In this document: piece after piece, positions 61,620 through 64,000 of the stretch
How positions within the stretch are numbered: the stretch's first letter is position 1
Layout of the letters: each line of letters begins with the position of its first letter
From: Polyodon spathula
Taxonomy: Eukaryota > Chordata > Actinopteri > Acipenseriformes > Polyodontidae
Direction: 5' to 3'
Length of the DNA stretch: 64,000 nucleotides
NCBI RefSeq assembly: GCF_017654505.1
Contig: NC_054535.1
Span: 47,514,848-47,578,847 of the forward strand
Notes under the pieces: generated by a model
Told to the model about the DNA's origin: nothing
Seen by the model: only the letters and a program-made list of their open reading frames with translations
Databases searched by the model: none
Translations under genes and position numbers: made by a program

Positions 61620-63860
61620 GCACTTTGTGGTGGAACGATCATTATTGTATTGAGTGGCCAAAACCCCGGGACTGGGTCAGGTGGTTCACAGGGTGTTGGT
61701 TCCAAGGTGGTTCCATTACGAGTTGTTACGCATGGCACATCCAGTTTTATTGGCCCGGAATATGCCACGATTAGCAAGAATATTGCACCCAGGGCCCCGA
61801 CTGTCGGTTGTTGGCTCCACAGAGGGTGGCTTCAACTCCCTTGATTCCACTCCTGTTATTATGACTCCCTTTGAGCGGATTGGCATCATAGGCCCTCTAG
61901 GGAACACAGTGTCTGGGTAAAGGTTCATTCTTGTGATTGTCGATTATACAACAAGGTACCCAGAGGCTGTTCCCCTAAGCAATATTAATGCTGATACCAT
62001 TGCCAGAGAGTTGTAAAGGTGTTTTCTCAAGTCAGATTTCCTAAGGAGAGCCTAACTGATCAAGGCACCAGCTTTATGTCAACTTTATTCCAGAAAATGT
62101 GTTGGGCTTTAAAAATAACTTCCCTTAGAATGTCAGTCTATTACCCACAGACTGATGGATTGGTGGAGAGATTCAATCAGACCCTAAAAAACATGCTCAA
62201 GTGATTTGTAACAGCACACTAGGAACAGGCTCAGCTGCTTCCCTTCCTACTCTTTGCGATCAGAGAGGTACCTCAAGTGTCCACTGGGTTTTGGCCTTTT
62301 GAGAGGTATCCTTTACCTGATCAGAGAGGGCTGGGAGGAGCAGCAGGCTCAAGAAACCAATGTCGTAAACTATGTCCTGCAGCTACGAGAACACCTGCAG
62401 CTTATAGGACAGCTTGCTAGAGATAACTTACAGACAGCACAAGTTGAGCAATGTCAAAATTGCAATGCCAAAGCTCGCAGCCATTACTACTATTGCCTAC
62501 CACTAAATGCAAACTGTTTGCTAAATGAGATTATTCGGAAAATTGGGAAAGTAAACTATGAGGTCAGCCAACCAGACAAGCGTAGACACTGCCAAATTTA
62601 CCATGTTAATCTCTTAAACCTGTGGAAAGGCCAGGAGGTCATGTTGGTAGCATCAGATTTACTGGATGCTGACTTCGGACCTAGTTGTGAGCCCATAAAA
62701 CAGTGTAAAAGTCAGATGGGGGGAACGGAGTCGGGTGACAAGGTTAAAAGCTTTGGAGACTTGTTTTTGACTCTACCAGGCAAAACTCAGGTTACAAGAT
62801 GCTATCGTTACTCCACCTGGCTGCAGGGTGCACGAGACACCATAACGGATACCAGAAACTTGAAGAACTGTTGTCTGAGAGGAGGTAGGGAAAATGCTCA
62901 ACTTGGAGGTCATTGAACTGCAACGTAGCAAATGGTGCATCCCTATTGTTCTGGTCTCAAAACCAGGTGGCACTATTTGCTTTTGCATTGATTTTCAGCT
63001 GGTTGATGACTGCTCTAAATTTGATGCATATCCCATGACATGAGTGGACAAGCTCCTAGAAAGGCTGGGTAATGCACAGCATATCTTCACCTTAGACTTG
63101 ATGAAAGGGTATTGGCAGATTGTGCTGACCCGGTCATCATGTCCAAAAACTGCCTTTTCAACTCAGGACAAACTGTTTCAATTTTGCAAGATGCCCTTTG
63201 GGTTGCATGGGGCCCCTGCGACGTTTCAGAGGCTAGTGTACCAAGTATTGCATCCTCATAAGGAATATGTAGTGGCTTACATCAATGGGATGGTCACCTG
63301 AGTACACTTGCTGCTGTTCTGAAGTCTTTGAGACAGATGGGGCTAACAGCAAACCTGATGAAATGTACAATAGGGAAATAGGTCCGGTATTTGAGTTATA
63401 CTTTGGGGAACGAATTCGGTGCCTAGCTGACAAGATATGGGCCCTATTAGATGCCACCATCCCAACCACAAAGAAACAAGTACGATCAGTACTAGGGTTG
63501 GCGGGCTAGTATAGGTTTGCGCCAGCATTTGCCACAGTAGTTACCCCTCTAACAGAATTAACTCAGAAGTCTAACCCAAATAGGATCTTGTGGATTGATG
63601 AGTCTTAGAGGGCATTTGATAACTTTTAAAAATAGATCTTCATGTCCTCACCTTTATTAATCTCCCTGACCTTTCACAGGAGTTCGTCTTGCAGACCGAT
63701 GCATCAGAGATCGGTTTGGGAATGGTTCTGTCCCAGAAGAAGGATGGTGAAGAACACCCCATCCTGTACCTCAACCAAAAGCTGACCCCATGTGAGACAA
63801 GGTACTCGGTACTCAAAAAGGAGTGTCTTGCTGTGAAATGGGGTCAGCACTGCCCGGGGA
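61620..63860 (+). mobile_element. Gmr1-like Ty3/gypsy pol: integrase upstream of RT
   Basis: Domain order left to right: integrase core (about 61850-62250: MTPFERIGIIGP, VIVDYTTRYPEAVPLS, LTDQGTSFMSTLF, YYPQTDGLVERFNQTLKNML), integrase C-terminal region with chromodomain-like end (to about 62630: GKVNYEVSQPDKRRHCQIYH, VNLLNLW), then reverse transcriptase (about 62900-63500: SKWCIPIVLVSKPGGTI, HIFTLDLMKGYWQIV, KMPFGLHGAPATFQRLV, AYINGMV where YLDD is expected) and RNase H (about 63670-63840: LQTDASEIGLGMVLSQ). Integrase before RT is the hallmark of the Gmr1 group. Many frameshifts and stops; the YxDD acids are lost. Gag, protease and LTRs not found; it may continue past the window end. Confidence 0.8.
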
Positions 63861-64000
63861 GGGAGAACGGCAACGGTAATTTCTGGGGGGCAGAGCTGTT
63901 ATACAAAAGGGGCAGTCTCTCCACTGTTCAGGGCAGTGTTCTTGAACAAGCAACATGTAAGCAGGTCTCTCTCTGTTCCAGAAGGAATGATTTAATTCTC
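63861..64000. other. Window end, abrupt loss of pol homology
   Basis: RNase H homology stops at about 63840 and the last ~140 bases are GC-richer and non-coding in appearance. This may be a deletion junction to the LTR or flank of the Gmr1-like element. Nothing more can be said at the edge. Confidence 0.3.

Overview
This is eukaryotic nuclear DNA from a vertebrate. It holds three spliced protein-coding genes with canonical exon borders, surrounded by a dense layer of decayed transposons and microsatellites. The transposon mix (DIRS-like, Gmr1-like Ty3/gypsy, Tc1, Harbinger, Crypton, an endonuclease-type LINE and L2/CR1-like LINEs) points to a ray-finned fish, and an early-branching lineage would fit. 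That is inference: the sequence alone does not name a species.

Genes, left to right. (1) GLA, lysosomal alpha-galactosidase A, plus strand, 7 exons from 1391 to 8362, 412 residues, with catalytic and galactose-specificity residues intact. (2) ASB5, ankyrin-repeat and SOCS-box protein 5, minus strand, 7 coding exons from 22115 down to 10414, 284 residues, plus a probable leader exon near 23868-24063. (3) SPCS3, signal peptidase complex subunit 3, plus strand, 5 exons from 26905 to 35136, 180 residues; its second intron has AT-AC ends and is of the minor (U12) type. ASB5 and SPCS3 are divergent neighbours, as in human 4q34. GLA lies beyond the 3' end of ASB5, although human GLA is on the X chromosome. 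The three genes share no pathway beyond general secretory/lysosomal biology (SPCS3, GLA) and ubiquitin ligation (ASB5).

Repeat layer. GLA intron 1 holds a 3.2 kb DIRS-like element (2546-5761) with long inverted arms. The large ASB5 intron (14935-22054) holds a Harbinger fragment fused to a minus-strand gypsy pol fragment, a 603 bp solo LTR with a perfect target duplication, and two small MITEs. From 35.1 kb to the end no host gene is recognisable. That stretch holds Tc1 transposons (35555-37105 and 54296-55262), a PIF1-helicase-like remnant, LINE 3' ends (47741-48355 and 51254-51905), a gypsy remnant (48501-49530), a second solo LTR (53351-53765), an endonuclease-bearing LINE tail (59365-60300), a Crypton recombinase remnant (60744-61345) and a Gmr1-like gypsy element with integrase before reverse transcriptase (61620-63860). 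A palindromic foldback family occurs four times (13.7, 41.6, 50.7 and 53.2 kb).

I found no CRISPR array, rRNA, tRNA or bacterial-style operon, and nothing I would call a new multi-gene system. The best candidates for something undescribed are the foldback family, the short ASB5 N-terminus with an overlapping upstream reading frame, and the location of GLA next to ASB5-SPCS3.
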